From contig PDHQ01000059.1 in NCBI GenBank assembly GCA_003339415.1, positions 62,001 to 126,000 on the forward strand: 64,000 nucleotides of DNA. Direction: 5' to 3'. Numbering within the stretch: position 1 is the stretch's first letter; the number at the start of each line of letters is the position of its first letter. The notes beneath the pieces are model-generated. The model was not told where the DNA came from. It saw only the letters and a program-made list of their open reading frames with translations, and did not search any database. The DNA comes from Ophiocordyceps camponoti-saundersi (nom. inval.) (lineage: Eukaryota; Ascomycota; Sordariomycetes; Hypocreales; Ophiocordycipitaceae). Shown here piece after piece: positions 24,381-37,218 of this stretch. The translations under genes and the position numbers were made by a program.

Positions 24381-24599
24381 CCGTAAGATAGAGGAGCGCT
24401 TTAGTTAGATTATATAGCCTATATCTATTTACTCCTTTAAGTTACGGCTAGTTTAATCTAGCCTAGCCTTATTCTAATTCCTTATAGCTATACTTTTTAC
24501 TTAGGACGCCCTAGCCCCCTTTTATAACGAGACCTTATAGGACCTTTAGTTAGAGGCTCTCTATACTAATTCCTTTTATTATATACGCTACTAAGCGGT

Positions 24600-26040
24600 T
24601 TAGTTAAGCGCTTAGAAGTTTCTACTAAAAGCAGGTACTTATAAGTAAGTTATAGATTATTTTATCTTTACTTATAAATAGCTATAATTCCGAGGCCGTT
24701 TTTAAGTTCCTAAATAGGAACTTTTAATTATTATATTTATTTAATAAACTTATAATTCCCTTATAATAAAATATCTTAGTAAGAATATTATTTTTATATT
24801 TTTTTAACGTAAGTTTTACTAAAATAGTATATTTATAAATATAGTATATTTTATTTATAACTATTATTATTATAGAGATTACCTTAATTATTAGCGCTAT
24901 TAAGGGTTACTCTAGCCGCTATCTCTTCCTAAATAGTTTTAGATAACTTTTTTTATAAATTTTATAACTAAGCTGCCCGCCGCTTTAAAGTCCTAGCCCT
25001 ATTTCCTAATAATTATTATAAATCGCTTATTAAAATATATTTAGCTTAAAATTATAATATTTATAAATATTAAGTAATATACTAAGCGCTTTATTTAGTA
25101 CTAATAGCGGTTTTATAACTTTTCCTATAAGTTAATTTCTAATTATAGTTTTAATTAGATAAGCTACTTTTAGTTTACTTTTTACTATCTTACTAAAGTT
25201 AATAAGCTACTTTTTATAGCGTATTACTTTTAAACTAATAAGGGTACGAAGCGTATAAACTAAAAAATATAAGCTATTCTCTATTATATAATCTCTTTTT
25301 TATAGTTTAACTAACCGCGCTACTTATTTACTTACTAGCTTATTTTAAATAATCGGGACTTATTTATAATAAGTATTAGTCCTAACCGCTTATTTTATAG
25401 CTTCGATATTACCTTTCTTAACTAGCTAGCGGAGGCAGCCGCCCCTATCTTTTCCCCGAAAAGCTAGGCCGTAACGTTTACTTATTTCCTTTATAATAGC
25501 GTTAAACTAATATAGGCCTTTATCGCCTAAGCTTAGTAGCGGTAATAGGACTCCTTAAATAAGTCTCGCTAACCCGCGAAATAGTTTTAAATTAGTAACT
25601 TTATATAGCTTAACTTTACTTATATATAATTTAACTATCTATCTTAAAAGCTTAATTACCTTAAGGGTAAATATATAATAATAGCTATACTAACGCCGCT
25701 TACTATTATTTTCGATATACTACTTAGTATTTACCTTACTTTCTATATCGACCTTATCGAGCGTATTACTAGTAACCTTTTATTATCTTAGTTACTTACT
25801 AACTCCTAGCTAGATCCCCTCCTTTATCTCTCTTACGATAACCCGTCCCTTAATAAGTATAAGGTTAAGGAAGTCCTCGCTATAAAAAATACTAGGGGTC
25901 GGCGCCTATAAGGTAGGACGCCTCGTTAACTTATCCTCGTAAAAAAGAAAAGTTACGTTACTCTAACTTAAAAGCCGCTTAATAGCTTTAAACGCTACGC
26001 GGTATTAAACCGCTTCGAGTTTATATAAGGGGATATATAT
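24600..26040 (+). pseudogene. B1 integrase and C-terminal chromodomain
   Basis: The central part is the integrase by position; individual DDE residues are hard to place. Near the end the frame shows a KYKVKEVLAIKNTRGRR start, then the core SYVTLT-stop-EPL near 25,950, where the stop stands for the Trp of the usual TWEP box, then LNRFE. This is a chromodomain, the module chromoviruses use to bind methylated histone H3 and direct integration. B2 carries the same domain at about 17,340-17,530. Confidence 0.7.
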
Positions 26041-27711
26041 TTTTATAATAGCTTAGGATAGACTTAATTATATACTTATTTAAGCGCCCCTTATAGCTAG
26101 TTATCCCCCTTAAGTAACTTTCCCTCTTTATCTTATAAATATAATATTACCCCCCCGCCCCTTATTTCCCTCTATTCCTTATTTACTTACTCCTCCTCTT
26201 TTCTTATATTAGCTTTAAGCTAATATTTATATCTTTTATCTCCTTTTCGTAATCCTCCGCTATAATTAAGTAACTTAGGAAATTATTATAGCGCTAGCTA
26301 TAGCTTAGCGCTAATATTAACTTATAACGGATATATCCCTAAGTAGGGGAGGGTATATTATAAGGCTAGGGGAATATTTAATATAATACTAATAGCGGGA
26401 GTCTTACTTATCTTACTTCTAAGCTACGCGCGCTACGCGTAAGCGCTAGCGTAAACCCGCTCTGCTAATATATAGTAAAGGGGGAGGATAGGTACTGCGT
26501 ATAAGCGCTAGGTAATTAAGGGCCGGATAATATATATAAGTTAGTAAGGGCGATATATAATATAATAGCGGGCGGGCTTAATATATTATATAAACTAGTT
26601 AGCGCTATAATTATTTAATAAGAGATATTATTCCTTTTTTTATTCTCCTATTCCCGCGCGTTAATATCCGCTTAGTAGTTTATAATTTAAGCGGCCTACT
26701 TATTTTATTATTACTTAAGAATCTATTACTATTATTCCTCTTACCGCTAAAAAGACGCTTTATATTATAAAGCGAAAAAGTTAAAATTAGCAGCGAGGGC
26801 GCCTTATTACTATTATTATTATTATTAATATTATATTATTATTAAAAATATACCGTAAGTTAAGGTATATAAAGTAAGTATAGTAATTATATTATTAGTA
26901 ATAAGGATAAGCGTAGAGGACTATTATTACTTAAGCGTAAAAGGGGCGTATAAGTTAGTTACTAGGCGCGGTGCGATATAAATAATAGCTAATATAATTT
27001 ATAAGTAGTTAACGCGAGTAAGAAACTTTAGTATAAGCTAGGCGCGCTAGCTAGGTACTTTATTAGTATAGGGGCGAGCGGGTAAGGTAATAGCTCGCCT
27101 TTCCCTAACTATTATCTATAAGTCGCGGACGGCCTATTATAAGTATACGTTTATAATAAAAAGGTACCTTTCCTAAAGGTACCGTCTTCGCTACTACTTA
27201 TACGCCTTATAAGCTATCTTATAACCGCGTTAGTAGTTAATATTATAGCTATTATAAAAGTCCTAGATATAAGGAGTATATAAATATTTTACCTTTTATA
27301 ATATAATAACGCTTTTATTATCTAAATCTCTTTTTATAGTATAGCCGCCTATTACGTAAGCTAATAACTATAGCTAATTAAATAATATATTAAAGCGGTA
27401 ATATAATAACTTAATAAATATAGAAAGCTTAAAAAATAATAATAAAAAAAAAAATAAATAAATAAATAACTATAAAAAAGCTTAGATAATAATAATAATA
27501 AAAAAAAAGAATTATAAGAATATAATAGCAAAGTAATAAAATATAAAGCTTAGAGAATTTTTTACTTAGTAAGGGAAAATAATATAACTAGCTTAAGGAG
27601 AAAAATAAAAAAAGAGGAAGAAAAATTTTCTATATAAGGGGTATTTTAACTTATACCTTATATACGTACGTGCCGCGGCCGGAAATACTCTTTTCCTAGG
27701 GTAACGGGGTA
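26041..27711 (+). other. B1 long non-coding 3' region
   Basis: About 1.7 kb between chromodomain and 3' LTR without a recognised domain. It holds an (ATT)n run near 26,811-26,830, GC-rich islands, and a purine-rich tract (about 27,480-27,515 and 27,595-27,625) close to the LTR. Conserved in B2, and in its LTR-proximal part in B3. Confidence 0.5.
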
Positions 27712-27961
27712 TATAAGGGATTCGGGCTACGCCCGAATAGCTAAGTTATATAAGGGGTACTTAGTTAAGTCCGCGCGTATAACGGGCGCGGGGTGCATAT
27801 AGGCGTATACGATTAGTTAGCGCCGCGCGCGGGACGGGCGCGGGCTATATATAAACTATAACCCTAAGTACGTATACCGTATATACTTTAAAACCTCTTA
27901 AGTTATTCTATATTAATAGAGTTAGCTTTCTGCAGATATTAAAGAGTATAGGACCTTTATA
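27712..27961 (+). repeat. 3' LTR of B1
   Basis: 250 bp, nearly identical to the 5' LTR at 21032. Followed by TSD TATTC (27962-27966). Confidence 0.9.
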
Positions 27962-27966
27962 TATTC

Positions 27967-29208
27967 TTTCTTTTATCTTTTTATTTATAATAGCTTTAAG
28001 TTTATATTCTTCTTTTAATATTATAGTTTCGATATTTTTTTCTAATTTAGTATTTTTAGGTGCTTTTTCTAATAAAGAAATATAAAATATAAGGTATATA
28101 TATATTTTTTTAGGAAGTTTAAGCTTATAGTTAAGGTTATTTAGCTTCTCTTCTATAAGAAAAGGTTCTAATTATTTAAATTCTAAGAACTAATTTAGCT
28201 GTTTTATTTTTATATTTTTCTTAAATAAATAAACCTTATTATTTTTATTAAATAAAAGTTTTTTTTTACGTTTCTTATTATAATAATAACTAATTCTTTT
28301 AGCTATAAAATCTAACTTTAGTTTTATATAGGAATATAAAGACCTAAGCTATTTAGTATTTAGAATAGCTTTTTTATTATTAGTTTTATCTAATAAGCCT
28401 AGTTTATAAGCTTTTAGATTAAATTTATAATTTACTATAGCGGGCGTAATTTTAATAGATTTTAATTCGGCGGTATTATAAGCTAATTAAGCTATAGGTA
28501 GGTTTATTACCTAATTATTTTATTTATAATTAATATAGGCTCTAAGGTATTATTTTAAAGTCTAATTTAAATATTCCGTAGCTTTATTTATTTCCGGGTA
28601 GAAAGTAGTACTTAATTTATACTTAGTTTTTAATCTAGCTATAAGGCTAGATTAAAATTTAAAGTTAAATTTAAAGTCTCTATTACTTATAATAACTTTA
28701 AGTAAGCCCCTATTTACTATTATAATTCTTAAAAAGAAATAACTTAATTTTTTAGCAGATAAGGCCTTTATTATAAGTATAAAATAGCCGTATTTAGTTA
28801 ATTTATTAGTTATAAGGTTTACTAATAAGGGTAGTTTAATTATAAAATTTATAGCTATATTTTCCTAAGGTTATTTAGTAACTATTATAAGCTATAAAAA
28901 TCCGTAAAGCTTATATTTAGAGGCTTTAGATTTATTATAAATATTATAGTTATTAATAACTTTAATAATAGCCTTTTTAAGGTTTTTTATATTATAATAA
29001 GCTTTAATTCTATTATAAGTTTTTTATATTCCTTAATAGCTATAAATAGGTAATTTATAAAATTCTTTTATTATAGTTTCTATTATATTAAAAGGAATAA
29101 ATAACTTCTCTTTTAAATAAGCTAAGTTATTTATTTATTTAATATTTTTATAATTCTTAAAATTAGTATTTTTATTAGCTTCTTTAATTTATTTTAATAT
29201 AAAATTAT
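27967..29208 (-). pseudogene. A4 integrase C-terminal half and linker to chromodomain
   Basis: Continuation of A4 after B1, colinear with A1 33,840-35,110. On the minus strand it contains the integrase core end and the GPY/F-like region that precedes the chromodomain. It is cut at 29,209-29,222 by the target site of LINE C2 (TAGCTTCTACTTTA; partner near 44,649-44,663). Confidence 0.7.
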
Positions 29209-29294
29209 TAGCTTCTACTTTATTTTTTTATTTTATTTATTTATTTATACGCTAGGGGCCTTTATAATATTTAAAGCCTCTATAATATATTAAG

Positions 29295-29335
29295 TAAGAA
29301 AAATCCCCTAAAGTAAAGTAAAACCTCCTAACTAT
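29295..29335 (-). other. LINE C2 3' terminal motif
   Basis: Reverse-complement counterpart of the C1 motif at 13352-13392, with the same G-run, TTTT, hairpin and TTTTTCC arrangement in a more mutated form. Confidence 0.55.
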
Positions 29336-29488
29336 AAAAAGAAAGCTTACTATATACTTATATAAAAGTATAATAATAGCTAGCTATAATATAATATAAT
29401 AAGCTTATTACCTAAAGGTAGTCTCGAATAATATAAGAAAGGTAAGGTAAGGAGGGGAGTGCGGAGAAAAGGAAAGTCTATAAGGTAT

Positions 29489-29576
29489 AAGGCGGAGGAG
29501 CGGGGCGGTATAGCGTAATATAGAGCGGTATGGGGCGGTATAGGGCGGTGCGAGGCGAGGCGGTACGGCGCGGGGC
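29489..29576. repeat. GC-rich ~10-bp minisatellite in LINE C2
   Basis: Tandem units around GGGCGGTATA/GGGCGGTGCG, matching the reverse complement of the C1 minisatellite (13091-13195) at the same place in the element. Copy number differs between the two copies. Confidence 0.75.
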
Positions 29577-30489
29577 AGAGGAAAGAAAGTCTAAAAAAGG
29601 GTAAGGTAAAATAACGGGGTAGCTATTTTATTATCTATTAATAATTAAAAAAGGGGAGGGGTATATCTTTTTCTTTTTTCTTTCCTTTTTTCCTTTTTCT
29701 TTTTTTTTATTATTTTTTAAAAAGGGTATATTTTTAACCCCTTTCCTTAACTTTTCCTCTTTTTTTAACTTTTAAAATAAAAAAATAGCGATAATAGTTA
29801 TATAGCTATATATTAATAAAATAATAATATTATAATATTTAAAATTATTTATAGAGAGCTTTATAGCTTTCCTTATATTATATATATAGCTTAATTAGCT
29901 AAACGCGGGGTTTTATATTAAAAATAATAAAATTAATAATATTATATAATATAATTATATATAAAGCTAATAAAATATATAAGCTTTTAATTAGCTAGTT
30001 ATTATAATAATATAAAAGCTTAATATAAATATTATAAAATACGCGGAGCTAAAAGTAAAGTTAAAAGCGGGGTTAAAACTTTAGTATTAATTAAGTTATA
30101 AATTTATTTAGATAAATTATATATAATAAATATAAAAATTACTAGATATATTAGTTAAGGAGGATAGCTAAGTAGCTTATAAGTAAATATAAAATAAAGC
30201 GAAGTAAAGCGAAGTTTAAGGCTAGCTAATAATAAATAATAAAAGCGATTTTAAGCTAACTTATATTATACTTAAAAGTAAGATAAAGTATTAAAGCTTT
30301 AACTTATAATAATAATAACGCTAATTAAAGCTAGCGCTTTAATAAAAATAGCTATTTTAGTAGCCGCCTTATTTACCTTTTTTATAATTATAATTATTAA
30401 TCCTCCTTTTTATTAGTTATATATACTAATTTTATTATATTTTAAGATATTTATTATAAATAGTAAGATAATTATTAAGGTAAATAGAG

Positions 30490-31460
30490 CAGGGGGCGGA
30501 GTAGTAAAAAAAATAGCGGTAAAAATAATAGCGGCGATAATAGTAATAATAATAATAACAAAGATAAATACTCCCGCTAGATTAAAGGCGGAGGTAATAG
30601 CGGTAATAAACTTAGAGCTAAGAGCGGTAATAAAAATAATAGCGAAGTTAGAAGCGGTAAAGGTAAGGGAGCTTATAATAATAATAATAACGGCTATAAA
30701 GTTTATAATAATAATAATAATAGCGATTATAGCGGCGGTAATAAGGGTTATAATAATTATTAAATCAGTAATTACTTAGCTATATAAGATTATATTATTA
30801 GAGTTTATAATAAAAGTTTAATTTTATTTTAATAATATTAATAATACTTAAACTTAAATATTATATAAAATTTATAAAATAAAATATAATATTAATTAGT
30901 AAATTATAAATAATATTAAAGTAAGTTAATTAAGATATATATTAAATAATATATTTAAGCTTAGTTATATATTTAACTTAAACTTAATAAAGCTATTATT
31001 AAAAATAAAGCTAAAAGTAAATAAGGGGGTAATAGCTTTATCGCTTATTTTTATTATATTAATATTAAAAAATAAGTTAAAGTAAATAATAATTAAGGGG
31101 TAAAAGGAGGCGGGTAAAGCAGAGGAGGAAATAAGTAAAGTAAAAATAGCTAATAAAATTAAAAAAGTTAAAAGCGTAAAGATAGCTAAGAGTCTAGTAA
31201 AGAAAGTAAAAGTAAGGGTAAAAAATAAGTTAGTAAAAGCGGAGGTAATAAGGGCTATAAAAAAGTTAAAGCTAAAGCTAGATTTTATCTAAGTATAAAA
31301 ATCCCCTTCTATAGAGTCCGTATTAGCGGTATTAAAACGCGTAGTAAAGAGTAATAATAATAGCTTAAAAGATAAGCTTATAAAAGTTAAAAGTATAATT
31401 AAGCGTAGAGGATAAAATAAAAAGCGGGGGCGGAAAAAAAGTAAGTAAGCTAAGCGGAGC
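30490..31460 (+). other. ORF-like purine-rich sequence antisense to the LINE C2 3' region
   Basis: Plus-strand counterpart of the C1 antisense stretch. About 30,490-30,770 encodes an Asn/Ser/Gly-rich sequence from AAT/AGC/GGT-type triplets; about 31,090-31,460 encodes a Lys/Glu/Ala/Val-rich sequence with few stops over about 100 codons. No family recognised. Conservation of composition in two copies could mean an antisense gene, or simply that purine-rich runs hold few RIP targets. Confidence 0.35.
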
Positions 31461-31589
31461 TAAGTAAATTAAAAAGCGGAGTTAAGGGTAAAGTATAAGG
31501 TAAATAAATAATAATAATTATATAGTAAAAATACTAAAAATTACCTTTTATATATAAACTTTATATTTTAATATTTTAATATATTTAAA

Positions 31590-32618
31590 TATTATAAAGT
31601 AATAAAAAGAGGTTAAATTAGTAAAAGCGTTATAAGCGGATAAATTATAAAGTAAAAAAGCTTATAATAGCCTTATAGCTAAAAACTTTATTAAAGTTCT
31701 TATAATTCTAAATTAAACTTATAAAAAGTATTAATAAAAGTGTTTTTTTATAAATAGTTAGTTTATAATATAAAGTAAAATAAGCTATAATTTTATCTTC
31801 CTTTTTATTATAAAAATAATAAAAGGTTATAATTATAAGAATATTATAAATATAAAAAAACTTATTAAAGTTAATTTTACTATTATAAAGCTAAGTTAAG
31901 GCGCTACTTAGGAATTTTAAAAAGCTTTAATAGATTTATAAAGCGTTATTAAGTTTTAGTTAAGGCGGTTTATTAATAAGGTATTTAGAGAACTAGCTAT
32001 ACTTTTAAAGCCTCTCTTTTTTAGAGTTTTAGCAAAGCTATTATTTTTTATAAAAATAAGCTTTTAAAATCTTAAAGGACTAAGAGGAGATATCTAAAAT
32101 TTATACTTAAATAATAAAAAAAGATTAAAAGGATTTAAAAGGAATATAAGTAAGGCGGGGCTAACTTTTATATTATTAGCAGAGGTATATAGAGATTTTC
32201 TTAAAAGCGAAGTAAATATAAGCCGCGGGTCCTTTATTATAAAGGAGTTAGTAGCTATAAGTAATATAGTAAGATAAGTAAATATTAATAAAAGGGATAA
32301 AAATTTCGGACTTAATATAATAAGAAAAGGTTACTTAGTACGCGTTAAAGATAATATAAAAATATTTAAATTAAGTTATAGCTAGCTATTAAAAAATAAA
32401 GCTTTTACGTTCCCCGCTTAGTAAGGTTAAAGTAAAGTAAATTATAGCGTTAAAAGCGATTATAAACTTAATAACCTTAATATAAATTTCCCTTATTTAA
32501 AGGAGTAAAAAGCTTTAAGTAAATAAAGTAAGCTTAGTTAAAGCTAGCTATTAATAAATAAGCTTTTTTATAAGGCGGTAAAGGTAAGGCTTTTATTAAA
32601 GTTTATAGTAAATCTAAA
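31590..32618 (-). pseudogene. LINE C2 ORF2 C-terminal part
   Basis: Colinear with C1 10,100-11,115. On the minus strand it has the GGER/GGEL segment near 32,410, the FKYFYII block near 32,370, and toward 31,620-31,880 the likely CCHC-type C-terminal zinc-binding region. The frame is continued on the other side of A1 by 40,732-41,500. Confidence 0.65.
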
Positions 32619-32623
32619 CCTTA

Positions 32624-33472
32624 TATTACGGATCGTACCCGTAATTACCTAATCTTACCCGTAGCCCTTAATCTAAGCTTTTAAAAGTAAAAAGAAGAGG
32701 GGTAATAAGAAGGTAAGGGGCTTTACTTACTTTAACCGGGCAGTAAGTAACTAGAATAGGAAATTCACAAAGTATAAATAAGTAAGAACTTCCTAAATAG
32801 GAATATCTTATAAGGCAGGGGAAGGTAATAGAGAGTAGGCTTTTATAGTGCTAATTGTTTAGATTAAAAGCTTAGAGAAGAAGGAAAGGAAAGACCCTTT
32901 AAGGGAAGGAAGCTTTCCTTTTATAGTTTTCCTTCTCTAAGAAACTATCTAATTATATAAGCTAGCTAGAAAGCTATAGAATACCGTAGAAGCTTTATAT
33001 TATAAATATACTAGCGAATAGAATAGCTTTATCTTATTTTATTTACTTCTATCGTATTTTTTTACTTTAAAATTAAATTCCTACTTTGAAATTAACTTTT
33101 AATTTTAAATCTACTATATTCCTTAGCGAATAAAATAGCTTTATTCTATTCTATTATATTCTATTAGCTTCTAAGCTAATAATAAATTATAATAAATAAT
33201 TCTTTATTTGTAATAGCTAATATTTCTTTCCGTTTTTAACCGTTTCTAACCGTTCTTCTTATCCTAGGAATTTTATTCGTTATTCTTATCTTTATTATCT
33301 TATCTTATTATTCAAGGTTTAACCTTCTAAAGTTTAGCTATAATTTAAATACTAGATACTAATATTTTTACTTTATTATATAAAATATATTATTAAGCTA
33401 TTTATATAATAAATACTACTTATATAATAAGAATAGTACTTTTAACTAGTGTTTATATCTTAGATTATTACA
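32624..33472 (-). repeat. 3' LTR of A1 (left copy)
   Basis: 849 bp; starts TATTACGG (TGTTACGG before RIP) and ends ATTACA, the usual TG...CA frame. TSD CCTTA at 32619-32623. Confidence 0.9.
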
Positions 33473-33734
33473 CGTTCCCCTTTCTATAGTTTATAACCTT
33501 ATAAACTTATTATAGAAGAATAATATAGGGTATAAATAATAGTTAGTTAGTTAATTAGTTATTTTTATTCTTATAAGAAAAGAAAGAGTATTTCGAAAAA
33601 ACTTAATAAGGTAAAAATAATTAATTAAATTTTGTGTAGGGTTCTTTTTATTATATTATTCGTAACGTTCCCCTTTCTAAGGTTTTTAATTTTAAAAACT
33701 TCTTATTAAAGGTATTTTTCTTTATTTTTATTAA

Positions 33735-35130
33735 ATTTTTTAATAAGTTTAGGTGCCTTAGTTAGGTGCTTAGCAGGTTCCTAGGTATTTTCTTTAGAAG
33801 GGTATCCCTTCTATTTTATTAGATAATATACTATACCTTCTTCTATCTTTTTATCTATAATAGCTTCAGGTTTGTATTCTTCTTCTAATATTATAGTTTC
33901 GATATTTTCTTCTAATTTAGCATCTTTAGGTGCTTTTTCTAGTAAGGAAATATAAAATACTAGATAAATAAATATTCCTTTAGGAAGTTTAAGCTTATAA
34001 TTAAGATTATTTAGCTTTTCTTCTATAAGGAAAGGTCCTAATTTTTTTAAATTCTAAGGACTAATTAGGCCGTTTAGTTTCTATATTTTTCTTTAATAAA
34101 TAAACCTTATCGTTTTTATTAAATAAGGGTTCTTTTTCGCGTTTCTTATTATAATAATAACTAATTCTTTTAGCTATAAAATCTAATTCTAATTTTATAT
34201 AAGAATATAGAGATCTAAGCTATTCGGTATTTAGAATAGCTTTTTCGTTATTAATTTTATCTAATAGTCCTAATCTATAAGCTTCTAGATTAAATCTATA
34301 ATTCGCTATAGCAGGCGTTATTTTAATAAATTCTAATTCGGCGGTATTATAAGCTAATTAAGCTATAGGTAGGTTTATTACCTAATTATCTTATTCGTAA
34401 TTAATATAGGCTCTAAGATATTATTTTAAAGTCTAATTTAGGCGTTTTATAGCCCTATTAGTTTCCGGGTAGAAAGCAGTACTTAATTTATACTTAGTTC
34501 CTAGCTTAAATATAAGGCTAGTTTAGAATTTAGAATTAAATTTAGGGTCTCTATTACTTATAATAACTTTAGGTAAGCCTCTATCTGCTACTATCGTTCT
34601 TAAGAATAAATAGCTTAATTTTTTAGCAGATAAAGCCTTTATCGTAAGTATAAAATAGCCGTATTTAATTAATCTATTAGTTATAACTAGAATAGAATTA
34701 TATTCCGTATTAGTTATAGGGTTTACCGATAAGGGTAATTTAACTATAAAATCTATAGCTATATTTTCCTAAGGTTGTTCGGTAACTGTTATAGGTTGTA
34801 AAAATCCGTAAGGCTTATATCTTAAGGCTTTAGATTTATTATAAATATTACAGTTTTTAATAACTTTAATAATAGCTTTTTTAAGGTTTTCCGTATTATA
34901 ATAAGCTTTAATTCTATTACAAGTTTTTTATATTCCTTAATAGCCGTGAATAAGTAGTTCGTAAAATTCTTTAATTATAGTTTCTACTATATTAAGGGGT
35001 ATAAATAGCTTCTCTTTTAAATAAGCTAAGTTATCTATTTACTTAATATCTTTATAACCCTTAAAATTAGTATCTTTATAAGCTTCTTTTATTTATTTTA
35101 ATATAGAATTATCGGCTTCTACCTTAAATA
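33735..35130 (-). pseudogene. A1 integrase and C-terminal chromodomain
   Basis: The minus-strand frame shows, in order: the integrase core end with NYE...DNWV and LPIA (near 34,340-34,410; stops stand for Gln and Trp), a TAELEF stretch, a basic YNKKREKEP segment, the KVYLL and KTKRP-like region typical of the GPY/F module, then EEEYKPEAIID and the chromodomain at 33,735-33,845 (YLIK-stop-KGYPSKENT-stop-EP). The two chromodomain stops sit exactly at the Trp codons of the expected WKGYP and TWEP boxes. The integrase joins the DNA copy to the target; the chromodomain steers it to heterochromatin. Confidence 0.82.
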
Positions 35131-37218
35131 TAGCGTTTAAGGTATTTTATTCTAAATTTCCTTCGTTATTTATTTTAAGGAAATTAGTCGTTATAAGTAT
35201 TATACCGGTATCTAAATTAGGTCTTTTACTAATAATATCGGCTCTTTTTTTTTATTTCCTTTTTTATATATAATTTCGTAATTATAATCTATAAGGAATT
35301 TAGCCCACTTAATTTATCAGCTATTTAAAGTTTAACTTATACTAAAATAGCTTATATTTTTATAATCGGTATAAATCCTTAGTTTAAATTCGTTTCCTAA
35401 TATATAATGCTTAAATTCTTTAATAGCTTTAATAATAGCTAAAAATTCTTTATCGTAGATAAGATAGTTAATTTCCGAATATACTAGCTTTTTAGAATAA
35501 AAGGCTATAAGGTATAATATAGTATTATTTTCCTAGCTTAATTAGGCTCCTATAGCGTAATTAGAAGCGTCGGTTTCTAAAATTAAAGGCTGTTTCGAAT
35601 TATAGGCTATTAATATAGGTGCTAAGATTAGCTTTTTTTTAAGGGAATTAAAAGCTATATTAGCTTCTTCGGTCTATTTAAAAGGTCCTTTTTTAGCTAA
35701 TTTTATTATTATTAATATAGGAATAATTATATTAGAAAAGTCTTTAATAAACCTTCTATAATAATTATAGTAACCTATAAATTATTATATATTTTTAATC
35801 GATTTAGGTATAGGCTAGTCCTTTAAAGGTTCTAATTTACTAGGGTTTATTTTAATATTATAAGGGGTTATAATAGTGCTTAGAAATTTAACTTCTTTAG
35901 AAAAGAATTCGTATTTTTTAGGATTAATATATAATTCGGCTTTTCGTAAGGCTTCTAATACCTTTTTTAAGTAAATTTTATATTCTTCTAAGGTATCTGA
36001 AAATATAATAATATTATCTAAATAAGCCGTAGTAAATATATCTAAATAATCTCTTAGAATATAATTTATATATTTTTAAAAGGTAGCAGGGCTATTATAT
36101 AGTCCTAAAGGTAATATTAAATATTCGTAGCTTCTGTATCTAGTTCCGAAGGCTATTTTATATTCGTCTCCTTTCGCTATTCGTATTTAGTAATAAGGTA
36201 ATTTTAAATCTAACTTAGTAAAATACTATTTCTAGCTTAATCTATCTTTTAGTTCTATAATTAAAGGTATCGGCGTTCTATCTTTAATAGTATCGTTATT
36301 TAATTTTCGATAGTTAATTATAGGTCTTAATTTATCTTTTTCTTTACCTAATTTATTAGCAAAGGTAACGGGAGCTCTATAAGGACTTTTAGAAGGTCTT
36401 ATATATCCCTTTTTAATTTATTCTTCTAGATATTCCTTTAATACTTATAGTTATTTTTCGTTACTATTATAAATTCGTGTAAATTAAGGTTTCGAATTAG
36501 GTTTTAATTTAATTTTATAATCTTATAGGCTTCTTTTAGGTAAAGTATTATCCGGGGGTTCTTTAAATATATCTAAGAATTCTTCTAGAATTTCTTTAAG
36601 TATTAATTTATAGCGTTCTAATTTTTCTTTAGAATAAGAAGCTATTTCTTCCTTATAATCTACGCTAGAAATAGCAGCTAACGTAGTAATAGTATAAGGC
36701 GTTTTACTATAAATTTTATTACTTTCTATTTTATTATAAGGTTCTTACTTATAATAATTATATTTATTTCTTATAGTAAATTTCTAATTATTATTAAAAA
36801 AGTTTTTCCTTTCTTTAATTCCTTTAATCGAACTATTCTCGTTATTCGGGCTTCTCGCCTCTTTAAAATTTCTTAAGCTAAATTCTTTATAAAGATTTTC
36901 TAGGGCGTTATTAAACCTAGTATTTTCTTTTCTATTTATATAATTATAATAAGGTCGACTTTTATTATAACTATTTATATTCGATCGTCTATTCTTATAG
37001 TAATCGTTTTTTATAAATCTAAATTGCTTATTTTTTACGCTTAACTTACTTCTATTAGTATTTCTAGAAATCTTATAATTAGGCTTCTTACTATTATTAT
37101 AATTATACCTTCTCGGTTTATTTTTCCTTTTAGAATCCGTTTAATTATCTTTACTAGTATTATTATTAGAAGCACTAGATATTAAATAATCGTCTATAAA
37201 TTTAACTTAGCCGGTTTT
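35131..37218 (-). pseudogene. A1 reverse transcriptase and RNase H
   Basis: Continues the Pol frame after the protease. Landmarks from high to low coordinate: SPYRAPVTFANK near 36,370, KLRPIINYRKLN near 36,320, YFTKLDLKLPYY near 36,220, ILPLGLYNSPATF near 36,100, and the catalytic box at 36,013-36,024. This reads Y-L-D-N, where the second Asp codon has changed from GAT to AAT in a TpG context, so the polymerase would be inactive even without stops. RNase H follows with LETDASNYAIGA near 35,570 (catalytic Asp kept) and YTDYKNI near 35,370. Stops are mainly at Gln and Trp positions. Confidence 0.88.

Larger units (their letters stand above)
21032..27961 (+). mobile_element. Gypsy chromovirus B1, structurally complete
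   Basis: 6,930 bp, LTRs of 250 bp at 21032-21281 and 27712-27961, TSD TATTT/TATTC. It reads on the plus strand, opposite to its host element A4. Order is gag, reverse transcriptase (23180-23640), RNase H (23820-24380), integrase and chromodomain (24600-26040), then about 1.7 kb of non-coding sequence. RIP is milder than in B2: CpG-rich stretches and some TpG/CpA remain. It is the best template for reading the family. Confidence 0.9.

Noticed and set aside
30490..30770. Asn/Ser-rich triplet repeats as a CRISPR-like or satellite array
   Set aside because: No regular spacer/repeat unit; the pattern is imperfect AAT/AGC triplets within a LINE.
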